In this document: piece by piece, positions 8,632 to 18,173 of the stretch | Layout: each line of letters opens with the position of its first letter | How positions within the stretch are numbered: the stretch's first letter is position 1 | Assembly: GCA_039933105.1 (NCBI GenBank) | Contig: JBDTOT010000007.1 | Coordinates: 55,867-119,866 of the forward strand | DNA length: 64,000 bases | Reading direction: 5' to 3' | DNA from: FEN-1219 sp039933105 | GTDB taxonomy: Bacteria > Pseudomonadota > Gammaproteobacteria > Steroidobacterales > Rariloculaceae | Notes under the pieces: model-generated | The model's database searches: none | The model's input: the letters and a program-made list of their open reading frames with translations, nothing else | Told to the model about the DNA's origin: nothing | Translations under genes and position numbers: made by a program

Positions 8632-9135
8632 TCAGAGCTTCAGCTCGATGCCTTCGAGCGCGAGCAGCCGGTGTTTGACGTTCAAGCCCGACGAGTAGCC
8701 GCCGATCGTGCCGTCGCTCGCGATCACGCGGTGGCACGGGATCACGATCGGCAACGGGTTGCGGCCATTCGCCTGGCCCACTGCGCGCATGGCCAAGGGC
8801 TGGCCGATATCGCGCGCCACGTCGCCGTAGGTACGCACGACGCCGAACGGGATCGCGAGCAGCGCTTGCCACACGCGTTGCTGAAATGGCGTGCCGCGCG
8901 GCGCGAGCGGCAGATCGAATTCGCGGCGCTTGCCGGCGAAGTATTCGGCGAGCTGAACGCAGACCGCTGCGCAGCGGTGCGCGTCGCGTGGCCCGCTTCG
9001 TTGCTCGCCATCGAGCCGGATCTCCGTCAGGCGCGCGTCGGCGTCGACGGTCACGATGATGGCGCCGAGCGGTGAGGGTACGAGCTCCCAGTAGTACGGC
9101 GCGTCGAGCGTGTCGTAGCGTAGCGCGGCAATCAT
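8632..9135 (-). CDS. ogt: Methylated-DNA--[protein]-cysteine S-methyltransferase
   Basis: This is a suicide repair enzyme for O6-alkylguanine and O4-alkylthymine. The acceptor cysteine is C134 in the IPCHRV motif, preceded by the helix-turn-helix block with RTYGDVARDIGQP and AVGQANGRNPLPIVIP. At 167 aa it has the Ogt/MGMT size and lacks an AdaA-type N-terminal sensor domain, so it is the constitutive-type repair protein rather than an Ada regulator. It is followed after two bases by the zinc-ribbon gene. Confidence 0.95.
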   Translation of the reverse strand: MIAALRYDTLDAPYYWELVPSPLGAIIVTVDADARLTEIRLDGEQRSGPRDAHRCAAVCVQLAEYFAGKRREFDLPLAPRGTPFQQRVWQALLAIPFGVVRTYGDVARDIGQPLAMRAVGQANGRNPLPIVIPCHRVIASDGTIGGYSSGLNVKHRLLALEGIELKL

Positions 9136-9220
9136 CGGTCTGCGCCCCTATGCGTCTGCTACCTTAGCGTGCCGCGTGCGGTGCAAGTCCGCAACGCTCG
9201 CGTACGACGGATGCTAGCAG

Positions 9221-10117
9221 ATGGACGAGCGCGTAGAGCAATGGGTGACAGTGGCGGTGGGGCTCACTGAAGCGCGAGCCAACGAGCTCGCTCTCGTGCT
9301 CATTGCGCAGGGCATTCCCCACCAACGCCAGTCGAGCTCGACGGGGCTCGAGCTATGGGTTCCGTTGGACAGCGCTGCGGCCGCCGCGGCCGAGCTTGGC
9401 CAATACCGCCGTGAAAACGCGCGCCGTGTGGGCATTCGACCGCTCGATCTCGTGGGCTTCGGTTTGCCTGGCGTCGCGGCCTACGTCGCCGTGCTGCTCA
9501 CGGTGTTCGTCGCGGCGCGCGAAAGCTTGTTCGGTCTCGACTGGTACGGAGTGGGAATGTTAGGCGCCAGCGCCGTGTCGGCGGGCGAGCTGTGGCGCAC
9601 GGTCACGGCGCTGACGTTGCACGTCGAGTTCGCCCATCTCAGCGGCAATCTCGCGTTCGGCGCGTTCTTCGGCTGGTTCGTCGGCCGCTATCTAGGCGTC
9701 GGCGTCGGCTGGCTCACGGTGCTCATGGCCGCCGCAGGAGCAAACGTGCTCGGCGCGTGGCTGCAGGGGCCCGACCATCGGTCGCTCGGCGCATCGACGG
9801 CGGTGTTTGCCGCTTTAGGCATGTTGGTCGCGTACACGTGGCGACGCGGGTTCTGGCGCGCGACGCCGTGGCGCGCGCGGATCGCGCCTATCGTGGCAGG
9901 AGTCGGCCTGCTCGCGTTCACGGGCACGGCCGGCGAGAACACCGACATCGGCGCGCATCTGCTCGGATTTTGTGTCGGCTTCGGCGGCGGGATCGTGCTC
10001 GCGCGCGGGTTGATGCCCACCTGGCTCAGGAACCGGCGGCTACAAGCGACCTGCGCCACGGTTGCGTTAGTCGCGGTCGTCGCTGCGTGGACGTGGGGCT
10101 TGGTGGCGGCCGGTTGA
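9221..10117 (+). CDS. Rhomboid family intramembrane serine protease
   Basis: The 298-aa protein has a cytosolic N-terminal domain of about 75 residues resembling a DUF2007-type alpha/beta domain, then six to seven membrane segments. The rhomboid catalytic set is present: H139 and N143 in HLSGN, the nucleophile S192 in SLGAST (usual GxSG/GAS), and the general base H246 in DIGAHLLGF. It would cleave membrane-protein substrates within the bilayer. It stands alone, divergent from the methyltransferase gene. The nucleophile is followed by Thr instead of the common Gly, a variant seen in other proteobacterial members. Confidence 0.9.
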   Translation: MDERVEQWVTVAVGLTEARANELALVLIAQGIPHQRQSSSTGLELWVPLDSAAAAAAELGQYRRENARRVGIRPLDLVGFGLPGVAAYVAVLLTVFVAARESLFGLDWYGVGMLGASAVSAGELWRTVTALTLHVEFAHLSGNLAFGAFFGWFVGRYLGVGVGWLTVLMAAAGANVLGAWLQGPDHRSLGASTAVFAALGMLVAYTWRRGFWRATPWRARIAPIVAGVGLLAFTGTAGENTDIGAHLLGFCVGFGGGIVLARGLMPTWLRNRRLQATCATVALVAVVAAWTWGLVAAG

Positions 10118-10128
10118 TGCCGCGGCGT

Positions 10129-10965
10129 TTAGCCGAGCGCGCTCGCGATGAGCTCCAGGAAATCGGCCTCGCACGTGATCGCCTCCGCCATGCGCGCGTT
10201 CAGCGTGTAGCCATAACGTTTGGCCAGCGCTTCGTACTTCGGCCGCCGATGTGCGACGAGTGACGGGAAGATCCAGCGCACGAACTCATCGGGAACGATG
10301 TGGTCTGGGCTCTCGAGCGCAGCCTCTTCCAGATACTGTGCGAGCTTCTGATCGAGGAACGGCTCGTTGTAGTACAGCGGCTTCGGGTTGTCGACGGCGC
10401 GGCGCACGAGCTCGCGCTCCATCTCGTCATCCGCCCTGATGTAGATGATCAACGTGTTCTCGGCGAGAGTTTTCTCGGTCCGCTCGTCGTCGAGCTCGAC
10501 CAAACTGCCGCCAGCGTCGTTGATGAAGTGGTCGTAGCCGTAGATCTCCTGCGCCTTGCCGATGAACTCAGCGACGTCGCGCATCGCACCGATCTCGGCG
10601 TCGCGATGTAGCCGCTGGCGTTTCTTGAACTCGTCGACGGGGAGGCCACCCAAGTCCGTGCGGCCGATCTTGCCCAGGAAAGTTGCCACGGGCTGCAGGT
10701 TGTGCACCGTGATGTTGCTCGAAATGTAGATCGAGTCGTTGCGTAACAGATCGCGCAAGAAATCGACCTGCATCGCCTGACGCTTGATGTTGTCGAGAAT
10801 CGGCTCGGCCAAGTACTTCGTGCCGATGCGGTAGTCGCCCGAGTAATGGAACCACTGATCCGACGGCAGCTTGTACGAGAGCGTGGTCTTACCCACGCCC
10901 GACATGCCGAGCAACGTGATGGCCTTGTGTGGCCAGGCCAGAAACTCTGAGCGCGTCATTCGCAT
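10129..10965 (-). CDS. P-loop ATPase of unknown function
   Basis: The 278-aa soluble protein begins with a short helix, a beta strand and the Walker A loop GMSGVGKTT at residues 20-28, as in kinase-like P-loop proteins. The rest is charged and includes an ADDEMERELVRRAVDNPKPLYYNEPFLDQ region and a C-terminal ARRYGY-like helix (LAKRYGYTLNARM). The N-terminal HKAITLLGMSGVGKT arrangement resembles small-molecule or shikimate-kinase-like folds, but the acceptor site is not recognisable. It is convergent with the rhomboid gene and separated from the TonB receptor by a strong hairpin, so it has its own transcript. Confidence 0.7.
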   Translation of the reverse strand: MRMTRSEFLAWPHKAITLLGMSGVGKTTLSYKLPSDQWFHYSGDYRIGTKYLAEPILDNIKRQAMQVDFLRDLLRNDSIYISSNITVHNLQPVATFLGKIGRTDLGGLPVDEFKKRQRLHRDAEIGAMRDVAEFIGKAQEIYGYDHFINDAGGSLVELDDERTEKTLAENTLIIYIRADDEMERELVRRAVDNPKPLYYNEPFLDQKLAQYLEEAALESPDHIVPDEFVRWIFPSLVAHRRPKYEALAKRYGYTLNARMAEAITCEADFLELIASALG

Positions 10966-11061
10966 GGCGGGAACCAGGGACCTAAAGCGGGGCGATTATA
11001 CGTCGCCGCGAATTCACTGGTGCGTTTCTGCGCACCGGAACTCGTCTCGCCTTCGCGTAAA

Positions 11062-11088
11062 CCGGCCCGCGCAGAACGCGCGGGCCGG
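11062..11088 (-). terminator. Hairpin terminator of the TonB-dependent receptor gene
   Basis: A perfect 11-bp G/C stem (11062-11072 with 11078-11088, loop AGAAC) lies about 30 bases past the receptor's stop. On the minus strand it is followed by GGTTTA, a short U-tract. Confidence 0.65.
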
Positions 11089-11119
11089 TAGTCTTTAAGC
11101 TCTGCTAGAAGCGCCTCGA

Positions 11120-14071
11120 CTAGAAGTTCATGCGCAGGCCGGCGCGGACTCGACGTCCGATCGTGTCGAAAAACACGGGATTCGTCGGGAAGGCGTTGCC
11201 GCCTGGCGCAACCGGCGGATCCTTGTCGAAGAGATTGTTGACCGCCCAAAACACCTGCAACTGACTCTTGGAGGTCTTCGGTCGAAAGTCATACGAACCG
11301 GACCAAGACACGTAAATGCGGCTGCTGACGCTGTTGTCGCTGACCGAATTGAGCTGGGTGTTGGTCGCGGCGCCAATCGGGCTGTCAAAATACAGCGCGT
11401 TCAAGATGCCGGCCCCGATGTACTTCGTTTCGAGCGTCGTCGTGAAACCCGAGTGCGAGTACGTCAACCATCCCGTCAGCTGCCATTCCGGCGACGAGTT
11501 GAAGCCGCCGAACGCGCCGGTCGGGCCGGTTTGGTTGCGATAGTTCACGGGGGCGTTACCGAGCCCCGTGTCGACGATCATGTCGTAGAGATAGCTCGAG
11601 ATGATCCGCAGGTTCAGGTCGTCGCCCTTTTTCAGCGGTACGGTGTAGTTCGCCTCGAAGTCGATGCCTCGCGTCAAGTATGACGCAAGGTTGATCGCGC
11701 CGCTCTCCACCGAGACGATATCGGTCGATGCGCCGCTTCCGGTTCGGATGACGGAGTTGCACGCGCTCGCACCCCCGCGGAAGCATGCGTCGACCACGCT
11801 CTGCGGCGTGGGCGCGCCCGCGATGGCGCTGCCGAGATCGATTTTGTACCAGTCGGCCGAGAAGCGGAGGCGCTCGAACGACAACACGACGCCTAAGGCC
11901 GACTCGTCCGCCACCTCGGGCCTCAGATTCGGATTGCCGCCCGTGATGGTGGTATAGGCTTCCGCGGCGTTGCCGTTCCATGGATTGTTGATGCCCGCCG
12001 GGAATCCGCCGGGCGTGCCCGGGGTCGAGACCTGGGGCAGGAACAGCTCCCGGAACCCGGCGCCCCGCACGTCTTTCGACAACGTGGCGCGCAAGCGGAC
12101 CACGCTGGTCGCGTCGTACGTCAACGCGGCCTTCCAGCTCGAGAAGTCGTGTGACTTCGTGGTGCTGCCCGCCGCTATGCTGGTGGCTTCGTTGTGCGTC
12201 TGTCGCACCGAGAAGTCAGTGTTGACCTTCTTCGTGAACGGCACCTGGACTTCACCGTAGTACTCACCCACGTCGATCGTGCCGCCGCGGTCGAAACCCC
12301 AGTTCAGCAGGTAACTCCTTAACCACGGCTGGTTCGCCGTATCGTGCGTCACGTCGGATTTGTCGTTGCGGAATTCGGCGCCGAAAGCGCCCGAGATCGG
12401 GCCGGCGCCGAAGCCTTTGGCGAGGTCGCCGCGGAAATTCACGCCGACCACGTTCTGCTTGTAAGTCGAATCTTCCTTCAGCGTTCGCCACGCGTAGTCG
12501 ATCGCGGCCTGGCTCGAGTTGCCCACACCAAAGAAGTTGAGCGGCACGCAACCCGCCGCCAGCGGATTGAATGCTGGATCGCCAGCGATTGTCGCTCGAC
12601 AGACGATCGGGCTCGTCGCATCCGCGGGGTTCGAATGCACGGCGTCGGTGGCCCAGCCGAAGAAGCCGTATTGGGCCGGAATACCCAAGACACTGAGGTC
12701 GGCGTTATGAATGAGCTGTTGGGCATACGTGCTTTTGCCATGCTCGTAGTAGCCATCCCAGTTCCAACTGCCCGTGAGGTGCCCGCTCAAGGACGTGACG
12801 AAGCGACTCGTGTCCGCGGTCGTCGTGTTGGTCGCCGAAAAAACGTCGGGCGCGAAGACGCGGTTCATGTAGCCGCCAAACGGCAGCGCTGCCTGCAGCG
12901 CCGGCGTCAGATAGGCGTTGTCCGGCTTGATGAAAACCCCGCCGCCGAAAGGCCCAAGGCCGCCGTTCGCCGGGTAGTTATGCGAATCGCTGTTCGCGCT
13001 CGCGAGATCGAACGAAAGTTTCAGCGAGCTCGACAGGTTGATGTCGACGTGCCCTAAGGCCGAGGTGTGCTTCTCGTCGGGACGAATGCCCGAGAGGTCG
13101 TAGGAGAGCACGGTGCCGTCGGCGCCGACGACGCCGAGGAAACCGCCGGGGAACCGGCCGGGATTGTAAGCAGAGAGCGTCGTGCCGGCGCCATTCAGAG
13201 TCTGGAAAGCTCCGCGCGTGGCGCATCCCGCGACCAGGCAGGGCGCGATGAGGCCGTTTTCGGTGGTCGCGTACTTGGCATTGGGCGCCACGACGAAGTT
13301 CGGGTAGCCGTTGCCACTCGCAAAGGCGGCATTGGTGCCGACCAAATAGGATTGCTGGCACCAGTCGCGGTTCCTCGAGCAGGGGCCGATCGCAGCCTGG
13401 TGTTGCGACTCGATACCGAGGAGCAAGTGCACCTTGTCGTCGTTGAAGCCGTGGCCCCACGCAACCGAGTAGTGACGATCACCTCCGTCACGTTGAGCTG
13501 TCTGGCCGTAGTCGACCTGCGCCTTGATGCCTTCGAGCTTCGTATTGAGCATCACGTTGACGACGCCGGCGATGGCGTCCGAGCCGTAGGCCGCCGAAGC
13601 GCCGCCCGTGACGACTTCGGTGCGGCCCACGAGCATGGAGGGGATCAGAACGAGATCGACGGCGCCGCCCTCCGTGTTCGGCACGACGCGCTTGGTGTCG
13701 ACGAGTGTCAGCGTGCGGGTTCCGTAGAACGGGTTTAAGCCCCGCAAATTCGCCAGCTGCGCGCCGACGTTGAAATTGCCGATGCCGACGTTCGTGTCGG
13801 TGAAGAACGGCGTGTTCTGCGGCAGCGTGCGCAGGACATCGCCGGTGTTGACGATGCCGAGGTTCTCGATCTGCGTCTGATCGATGACGGACAGCGGCTG
13901 CGCGGAATCGAAGCCGCTGCGGCCGATGCGCGAGCCGGTGACGATGATTTCCTCTTTGGACTCTTGGGCTACTGCGAGCCCTGCGGTGGCTACGGCCGCG
14001 AGCAGCGCGAGACCTAGCCTAGGAGCACGCGAGCGAATCCCGTCCGGAAATCGAAACGGCGAACCAGTCAT
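11120..14071 (-). CDS. TonB-dependent outer-membrane receptor
   Basis: The 983-aa receptor has a signal peptide (hydrophobic stretch LGLALLAAVATAGLAVAQ) and then a TonB-box-like EEIIVTGSR. The plug domain contains LRGLNPFYGTRTLTLVDTKRV and TGGASAAYGSDAIAGVVNV, and a large beta-barrel ends in an aromatic residue (RMNF). The plug type is the one abundant in Caulobacter and Xanthomonas carbohydrate loci. The start is set at the ATG at 14071, preceded by GGGGGG and giving a proper signal peptide; a longer frame upstream is less likely. With GH3, GH144, GH15 and GH36 enzymes nearby it probably imports an oligosaccharide, though the ligand is inferred only from context. Confidence 0.93.
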   Translation of the reverse strand: MTGSPFRFPDGIRSRAPRLGLALLAAVATAGLAVAQESKEEIIVTGSRIGRSGFDSAQPLSVIDQTQIENLGIVNTGDVLRTLPQNTPFFTDTNVGIGNFNVGAQLANLRGLNPFYGTRTLTLVDTKRVVPNTEGGAVDLVLIPSMLVGRTEVVTGGASAAYGSDAIAGVVNVMLNTKLEGIKAQVDYGQTAQRDGGDRHYSVAWGHGFNDDKVHLLLGIESQHQAAIGPCSRNRDWCQQSYLVGTNAAFASGNGYPNFVVAPNAKYATTENGLIAPCLVAGCATRGAFQTLNGAGTTLSAYNPGRFPGGFLGVVGADGTVLSYDLSGIRPDEKHTSALGHVDINLSSSLKLSFDLASANSDSHNYPANGGLGPFGGGVFIKPDNAYLTPALQAALPFGGYMNRVFAPDVFSATNTTTADTSRFVTSLSGHLTGSWNWDGYYEHGKSTYAQQLIHNADLSVLGIPAQYGFFGWATDAVHSNPADATSPIVCRATIAGDPAFNPLAAGCVPLNFFGVGNSSQAAIDYAWRTLKEDSTYKQNVVGVNFRGDLAKGFGAGPISGAFGAEFRNDKSDVTHDTANQPWLRSYLLNWGFDRGGTIDVGEYYGEVQVPFTKKVNTDFSVRQTHNEATSIAAGSTTKSHDFSSWKAALTYDATSVVRLRATLSKDVRGAGFRELFLPQVSTPGTPGGFPAGINNPWNGNAAEAYTTITGGNPNLRPEVADESALGVVLSFERLRFSADWYKIDLGSAIAGAPTPQSVVDACFRGGASACNSVIRTGSGASTDIVSVESGAINLASYLTRGIDFEANYTVPLKKGDDLNLRIISSYLYDMIVDTGLGNAPVNYRNQTGPTGAFGGFNSSPEWQLTGWLTYSHSGFTTTLETKYIGAGILNALYFDSPIGAATNTQLNSVSDNSVSSRIYVSWSGSYDFRPKTSKSQLQVFWAVNNLFDKDPPVAPGGNAFPTNPVFFDTIGRRVRAGLRMNF

Positions 14072-14303
14072 GAGAGCACCCCCCGAGCTTGAGTGGATGC
14101 CGTGTCCCTGGCTTTCGGACAAACTCCCTGTAGGCGCAGCGGCCGTGTTAGCTCGTTATTGATCGCTGCGCTGCGATCGGTAGTGGTCTGGATGATACGC
14201 CTGCGGTCGTCTCGGATGCGAGAGCCAGCGGCGGTCCGCGATACTCACGCGTGACCGATTGTCGCCGAGCGGCAACTATTAGCTGGTGAACGGAGTGGGC
14301 CGT

Positions 14304-14540
14304 TCAGCGCAGCGCGTCGAGCAGCGTCCCCAGTGACTCGTCGGCGCGGCGCATGACCACCGCCGAGGCTTCGATCGCGCGTTGCGCTTCGAGGGCTTCG
14401 ACGAGCGACTTGTCGAGCTCGGTGGGCTCGGCGCCGCGCGCGGGGGCCGTCGCGATGTCGTTCGCCGCACTTTGCAGCTTGCGCAGGTTGGTCTGGATGC
14501 CGCCGAGCGCTATTGGTAGGACGGAATCGATCTTGTCCAT
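14304..14540 (-). CDS. Small protein with a flagellar rod/hook C-terminal-like helix
   Basis: The 78-aa protein ends with LDKSLVEALEAQRAIEASA followed by ADESLGTLLD. This closely recalls the C-terminal helix of FlgE/FlgG-type axial proteins, where a Leu-rich LxTAQRAFEANAKV and ADEMLGTLL pattern is diagnostic. The N-terminal part (MDKIDSVLPIALGGIQTNLR) is unlike full axial proteins and there is no flagellar gene nearby, so it is a free-standing small member of the family. Its role is unknown. It is transcribed towards the TonB receptor gene. Confidence 0.6.
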   Translation of the reverse strand: MDKIDSVLPIALGGIQTNLRKLQSAANDIATAPARGAEPTELDKSLVEALEAQRAIEASAVVMRRADESLGTLLDALR

Positions 14541-14652
14541 GACGACCGTGACGGCCGCTCACGGCAGAACTTTAGCGGCGCTGCACATAACCGGCTCCAA
14601 GGCCGTTCGTTATGTGCAAAAGCCGCTCGGGACGAGAGGCGGCATCGCCTGT

Positions 14653-16803
14653 TTACGCTCGCAGCATCAAGGATGAGGCCAGGAGCTGCCCAGTGTCGGC
14701 GCAAGGCCCAACCCGAATCTCGATCTCGCCTGGTTCGAACACCGGCCGCAGGTCCAGACCCGGGAACCTTAGATCCGCGGCCCGCAGGTTTAGCCGCGCC
14801 CTGCCGGTTTTTCCGGGCTCGAGCGCAATTTTCGTCACGCCTTTGAGTTCGAGCACCGGGCGAGCGACGCTTGCGACGCGATCGCGTACGAACAGGAACA
14901 CCGTTTCCTCGGCCGCGCGAGTCCCCGTGTTCGTCACGTCGACGGTGACTTCGATCAGGTCGTCGACGGCGGCGCTCGCGGGGGTCACGCGCAGGTTCGT
15001 ATATGCAAAACGGCCGTAGGTGAGTCCGGATCCGAACGCGAAAAGCGGTGAGTTCGGCGAGTCGAGATACTTGCTCGTGAAACGATCCTGCGGGTTGTCG
15101 GGTCGGCCGCTGTTTCGCGGGCCGTAGAACAGCGGAATCTGCCCCAGCGCGCGGGGCCAGGTGATCGGCATTCGCCCGGAGGGCGAGACGCGGCCCGTCA
15201 GGACGTCGGCAATCGAATTGCCGGCTTCCGTTCCCGGGAACCAGGCCACGAGCAACGCGTCGGCCAGTTCCGCGAGCCACGCGACGATCAGCGGCCGGCC
15301 GCAGAACAACACGGCCACGACCGGGATGTCGTTCGCGTGTGCGCGCTGGAGCACGGTTTCCGCGAGCAAGCGCTGCTCGCCAGGCAGCTCAGGGAACGCA
15401 CGCGACGAGGCTTCGCCGCTCATCTCGGCCGCTTCGCCGAGGCAGAGCACGACGACATCCACGTCGTTGCCCACGAGGTCGGCGGCCGCGGCGATGCCTG
15501 ACCTATCGGTAGTGGCAATCGCGACGCCCTCGGCATGCGAAAAGTGGGCATTCGGGAGTGCGTCGCGCAGGCCGGAAAGCACGCTGACGCTCGGCTCTTC
15601 ATATCCCGCGGCGGCCCACGGGCCGCGCATTTCGCGCCACGCGTCGGCCAGCGGTCCAATGACGCAGACGTGGCCGATGTCGGTGCGGAGCGGCAACGCG
15701 TCATTCGCATTCTTCACCAACACGAGTGACTTGGCGCCGACGTCGCGTGCCATGCGCCGACGAGTGACGACAGTTTCGGCCGCCTCCGCGTTCGACCCGC
15801 GTCGATACGGGTCGTCGAATAGTCCGAGGCGTTCCTTCAGTCGCAGCACGCGAAGCACGCACTCGTCGACTTCATCCATGGTCGCAAGGCCGCGCTCGAG
15901 CGCGACGGGCAACCCTTCGCGGTACGCGCCGGCCATCATGTCGATGTCGACGCCCGCCTTCAGAGCGAGTACGGCCGCTTCGACGATGTCCGCCGCTACG
16001 CCGTGCTGGATCAGCTCCCGGATGGCGTTGTAGTCGCTGACGATCACGCCTTCGAAGCCGAGTTCCCCACGCAGGTAATCCCGAAGCAGACCCTTATGCG
16101 CCGTCAGCGGGACGCCGGCGAGATCCGTGAACGCCGGCATGATGGCTGCCGCGCCGGCGCGCACGGCCGCCTCGAATGGGGGCAGATGGACTTCGCGCAG
16201 CGTGCGCTCGGAAATATCGACCGAGGCGTACTCGCGCCCGCCAGTGACGGGCCCGTATGCGCAAAAGTGCTTGGCCGTCGCGGCCACGGCTTCGCCGGAA
16301 GCTAGATTCGCGCCCTGAAAGCCGCGGACTTTCGCACGTGCGATCTCGGCGGCCAGCCACGGATCTTCACCCGGGCCTTCCACCGTGCGGCCCCAGCGGG
16401 GATCGCGCGAGACGTCCAGCATCGGCGCGAACGTCATCGCGATGCCGTCGGCCGCGGTCTCACGAGCGGATTCGCGTGCCGTGAGCTCCCAGATCTTTGG
16501 ATCGAACGTCGAGGCTTCCGCGAGCGGCACGGGGAAGATCGTCCGGTGACCATGTATCACGTCGAAACCGATCAGGAGCGGGATACGCAGGCGCGACTCC
16601 TCGACCGCGATCCGCTGCATCTCGTGAACGTGCTTCGCGCCGACAAGGTTCAGCAGGTTGCCGAGCGTGCCGTTGCGGATGGACTCGGTGGAATCGCCGG
16701 CGATCACGGGCCCCGTCACGGCATAGCTAGCCGTGGTCATCGTGAGTTGGCCGAGCTTTTCCGCGAGGCTCATGCGGCTCATCAGCTTGTCAATCGTGCT
16801 CAT
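14653..16803 (-). CDS. bglX: Glycoside hydrolase family 3 beta-glucosidase
   Basis: The 716-aa protein is a three-domain GH3 enzyme: a TIM barrel with RIPLLIGFDVIHGHRTIFP and the KHFCAYG segment, the nucleophile Asp in GVIVSDYNAI (about residue 257), an alpha/beta sandwich and a C-terminal fibronectin-III-like domain. The fold and length match BglX-type beta-glucosidases. No signal peptide is visible, so it should act in the cytoplasm on imported oligosaccharides. Starts at 16803 (MSTIDKL) or 16815 (MIVSMST) are both possible; I use the inner ATG. It is divergent from the GH144-type gene, and the two families pair in known beta-1,2-glucan loci. Confidence 0.92.
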   Translation of the reverse strand: MSTIDKLMSRMSLAEKLGQLTMTTASYAVTGPVIAGDSTESIRNGTLGNLLNLVGAKHVHEMQRIAVEESRLRIPLLIGFDVIHGHRTIFPVPLAEASTFDPKIWELTARESARETAADGIAMTFAPMLDVSRDPRWGRTVEGPGEDPWLAAEIARAKVRGFQGANLASGEAVAATAKHFCAYGPVTGGREYASVDISERTLREVHLPPFEAAVRAGAAAIMPAFTDLAGVPLTAHKGLLRDYLRGELGFEGVIVSDYNAIRELIQHGVAADIVEAAVLALKAGVDIDMMAGAYREGLPVALERGLATMDEVDECVLRVLRLKERLGLFDDPYRRGSNAEAAETVVTRRRMARDVGAKSLVLVKNANDALPLRTDIGHVCVIGPLADAWREMRGPWAAAGYEEPSVSVLSGLRDALPNAHFSHAEGVAIATTDRSGIAAAADLVGNDVDVVVLCLGEAAEMSGEASSRAFPELPGEQRLLAETVLQRAHANDIPVVAVLFCGRPLIVAWLAELADALLVAWFPGTEAGNSIADVLTGRVSPSGRMPITWPRALGQIPLFYGPRNSGRPDNPQDRFTSKYLDSPNSPLFAFGSGLTYGRFAYTNLRVTPASAAVDDLIEVTVDVTNTGTRAAEETVFLFVRDRVASVARPVLELKGVTKIALEPGKTGRARLNLRAADLRFPGLDLRPVFEPGEIEIRVGPCADTGQLLASSLMLRA

Positions 16804-16886
16804 GGAGACAATCATGACTCATCAACGCGTAGCGTCGCAGGTCTTGGAACAACAGGAGACGTGCGCCGGAAGAGCCAGAAGTCACC

Positions 16887-18173
16887 TTGCCGAAACCAAA
16901 AGCCGATCCGTCGAAGCTCTCCACCCTGCCGGACGAGGCGCTGCTCGACGTCGTGCAGCGGCAGACGTTCCGCTATTTCTGGGAAGGCGCCCATCGCGCG
17001 AGCGGCCTCGCCTTCGACCGCCGCACCACGGGCAAGCGCGCGGGCAACGCAGACCCCGTCACGATCGGGGGCTCGGGCTTCGGAGTCATGGCCCTGATCG
17101 TGGCTACGGAGCGCGGCTGGGTGACGCGCAACGCGGCAGTCGAACGCCTCGGGCGCATGCTGGACGTGCTAGTGCGTGCGCGGCGGTATCACGGCGCGTA
17201 CCCGCACTTCATGAACGGTCGTACGGGCGAGTCTCTTCCATTCTCACACGAGGACGACGCGGCGGACCTCGTGGAGACCTCGTTCTTGATGATGGGCCTA
17301 CTCTGCGCGCGCGAGTATTTCGATCGAGCCGTGCCGAAGGAAGCGGCCGCGCGATCGCGAATCTCGACGCTCTGGAGTGAAGTGGAGTGGACCTGGTTCA
17401 CGCAAGGCGGTCGCAAGGTTCTCTATTGGCACTGGAGTCCGAAACACGGATGGGCCATGAATCACGAGATTCGCGGCTGGAACGAGTGCCTCATGACGTA
17501 CGTGCTCGCGGCATCGTCGCCGCGTCATGCGATCGAGCCTGCGGTGTACCGCCGCGGCTTCGCGAGCGGGTCGGGATTTCTCAACGGCAAGCGCTGGTAT
17601 GGCACTGAGCTGCCCCTTGGCATGGCCTATGGCGGCCCGCTGTTCTTCGCGCACTACTCGTTCTGCGGGCTCGATCCGCGCGGGCTTACGGACCGCTACG
17701 CGGACTACTGGGAGCAGAACGTGCGACACGTTCGCATCAACCGCGCGCACTGCGTCTCGAACCCCGGTAAGTTCAAAGGCTACGGCGAAGCCTGCTGGGG
17801 GCTGACGGCCAGCGACGATCCCGCCGGATACTCCGCGCATGCCCCCGACAACGACAATGGCACGATCAGCCCAACGGCGGCGCTCGCGAGCCTGCCGTAT
17901 GCGCCCGCCAGCGTCATGACCGTGCTGCGTCATTTCCTCAAACGCTACGGAAAGCGCCTGTGGCGTGAGCACGGATTCGTGGATGCGTTCTGCGAGAGCA
18001 AGCGCTGGTACGCGGATACTTTTCTCGCGATCGATCAGGGGCCGATCGTGGTCATGATCGAGAACCATCGGACGGGCCTGCTGTGGAGACTCTTCATGGC
18101 CGTGCCCGAAGTGCAGGCCGGGCTCCGCCGCCTCGGTTTCAAAAGCCCTCACCTGAAAGCCGCCCGCCGGTGA
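16887..18173 (+). CDS. GH144-type (glucoamylase-like Pfam family) glucan hydrolase
   Basis: The 428-aa (alpha/alpha)6-barrel protein of the glucoamylase-like family PF10091 contains the characterised GH144 endo-beta-1,2-glucanases. Typical blocks include QRQTFRYFWEGAHRASGL, TIGGSGFGVMAL, FSHEDDAADLVETSFLMMGLL, WSPKHGWAMNHEIRGWNECLM and DNDNGTISPTAALASLPYAP. The start is TTG at 16887 with GGAAG upstream; no ATG/GTG fits. No signal peptide is apparent, so either the enzyme is cytoplasmic or the true start is not visible. The adjacent GH3 beta-glucosidase supports a beta-glucan, possibly beta-1,2, substrate. It is coupled by a GTGA overlap to the GH15 gene. Confidence 0.82.
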   Translation: MPKPKADPSKLSTLPDEALLDVVQRQTFRYFWEGAHRASGLAFDRRTTGKRAGNADPVTIGGSGFGVMALIVATERGWVTRNAAVERLGRMLDVLVRARRYHGAYPHFMNGRTGESLPFSHEDDAADLVETSFLMMGLLCAREYFDRAVPKEAAARSRISTLWSEVEWTWFTQGGRKVLYWHWSPKHGWAMNHEIRGWNECLMTYVLAASSPRHAIEPAVYRRGFASGSGFLNGKRWYGTELPLGMAYGGPLFFAHYSFCGLDPRGLTDRYADYWEQNVRHVRINRAHCVSNPGKFKGYGEACWGLTASDDPAGYSAHAPDNDNGTISPTAALASLPYAPASVMTVLRHFLKRYGKRLWREHGFVDAFCESKRWYADTFLAIDQGPIVVMIENHRTGLLWRLFMAVPEVQAGLRRLGFKSPHLKAARR

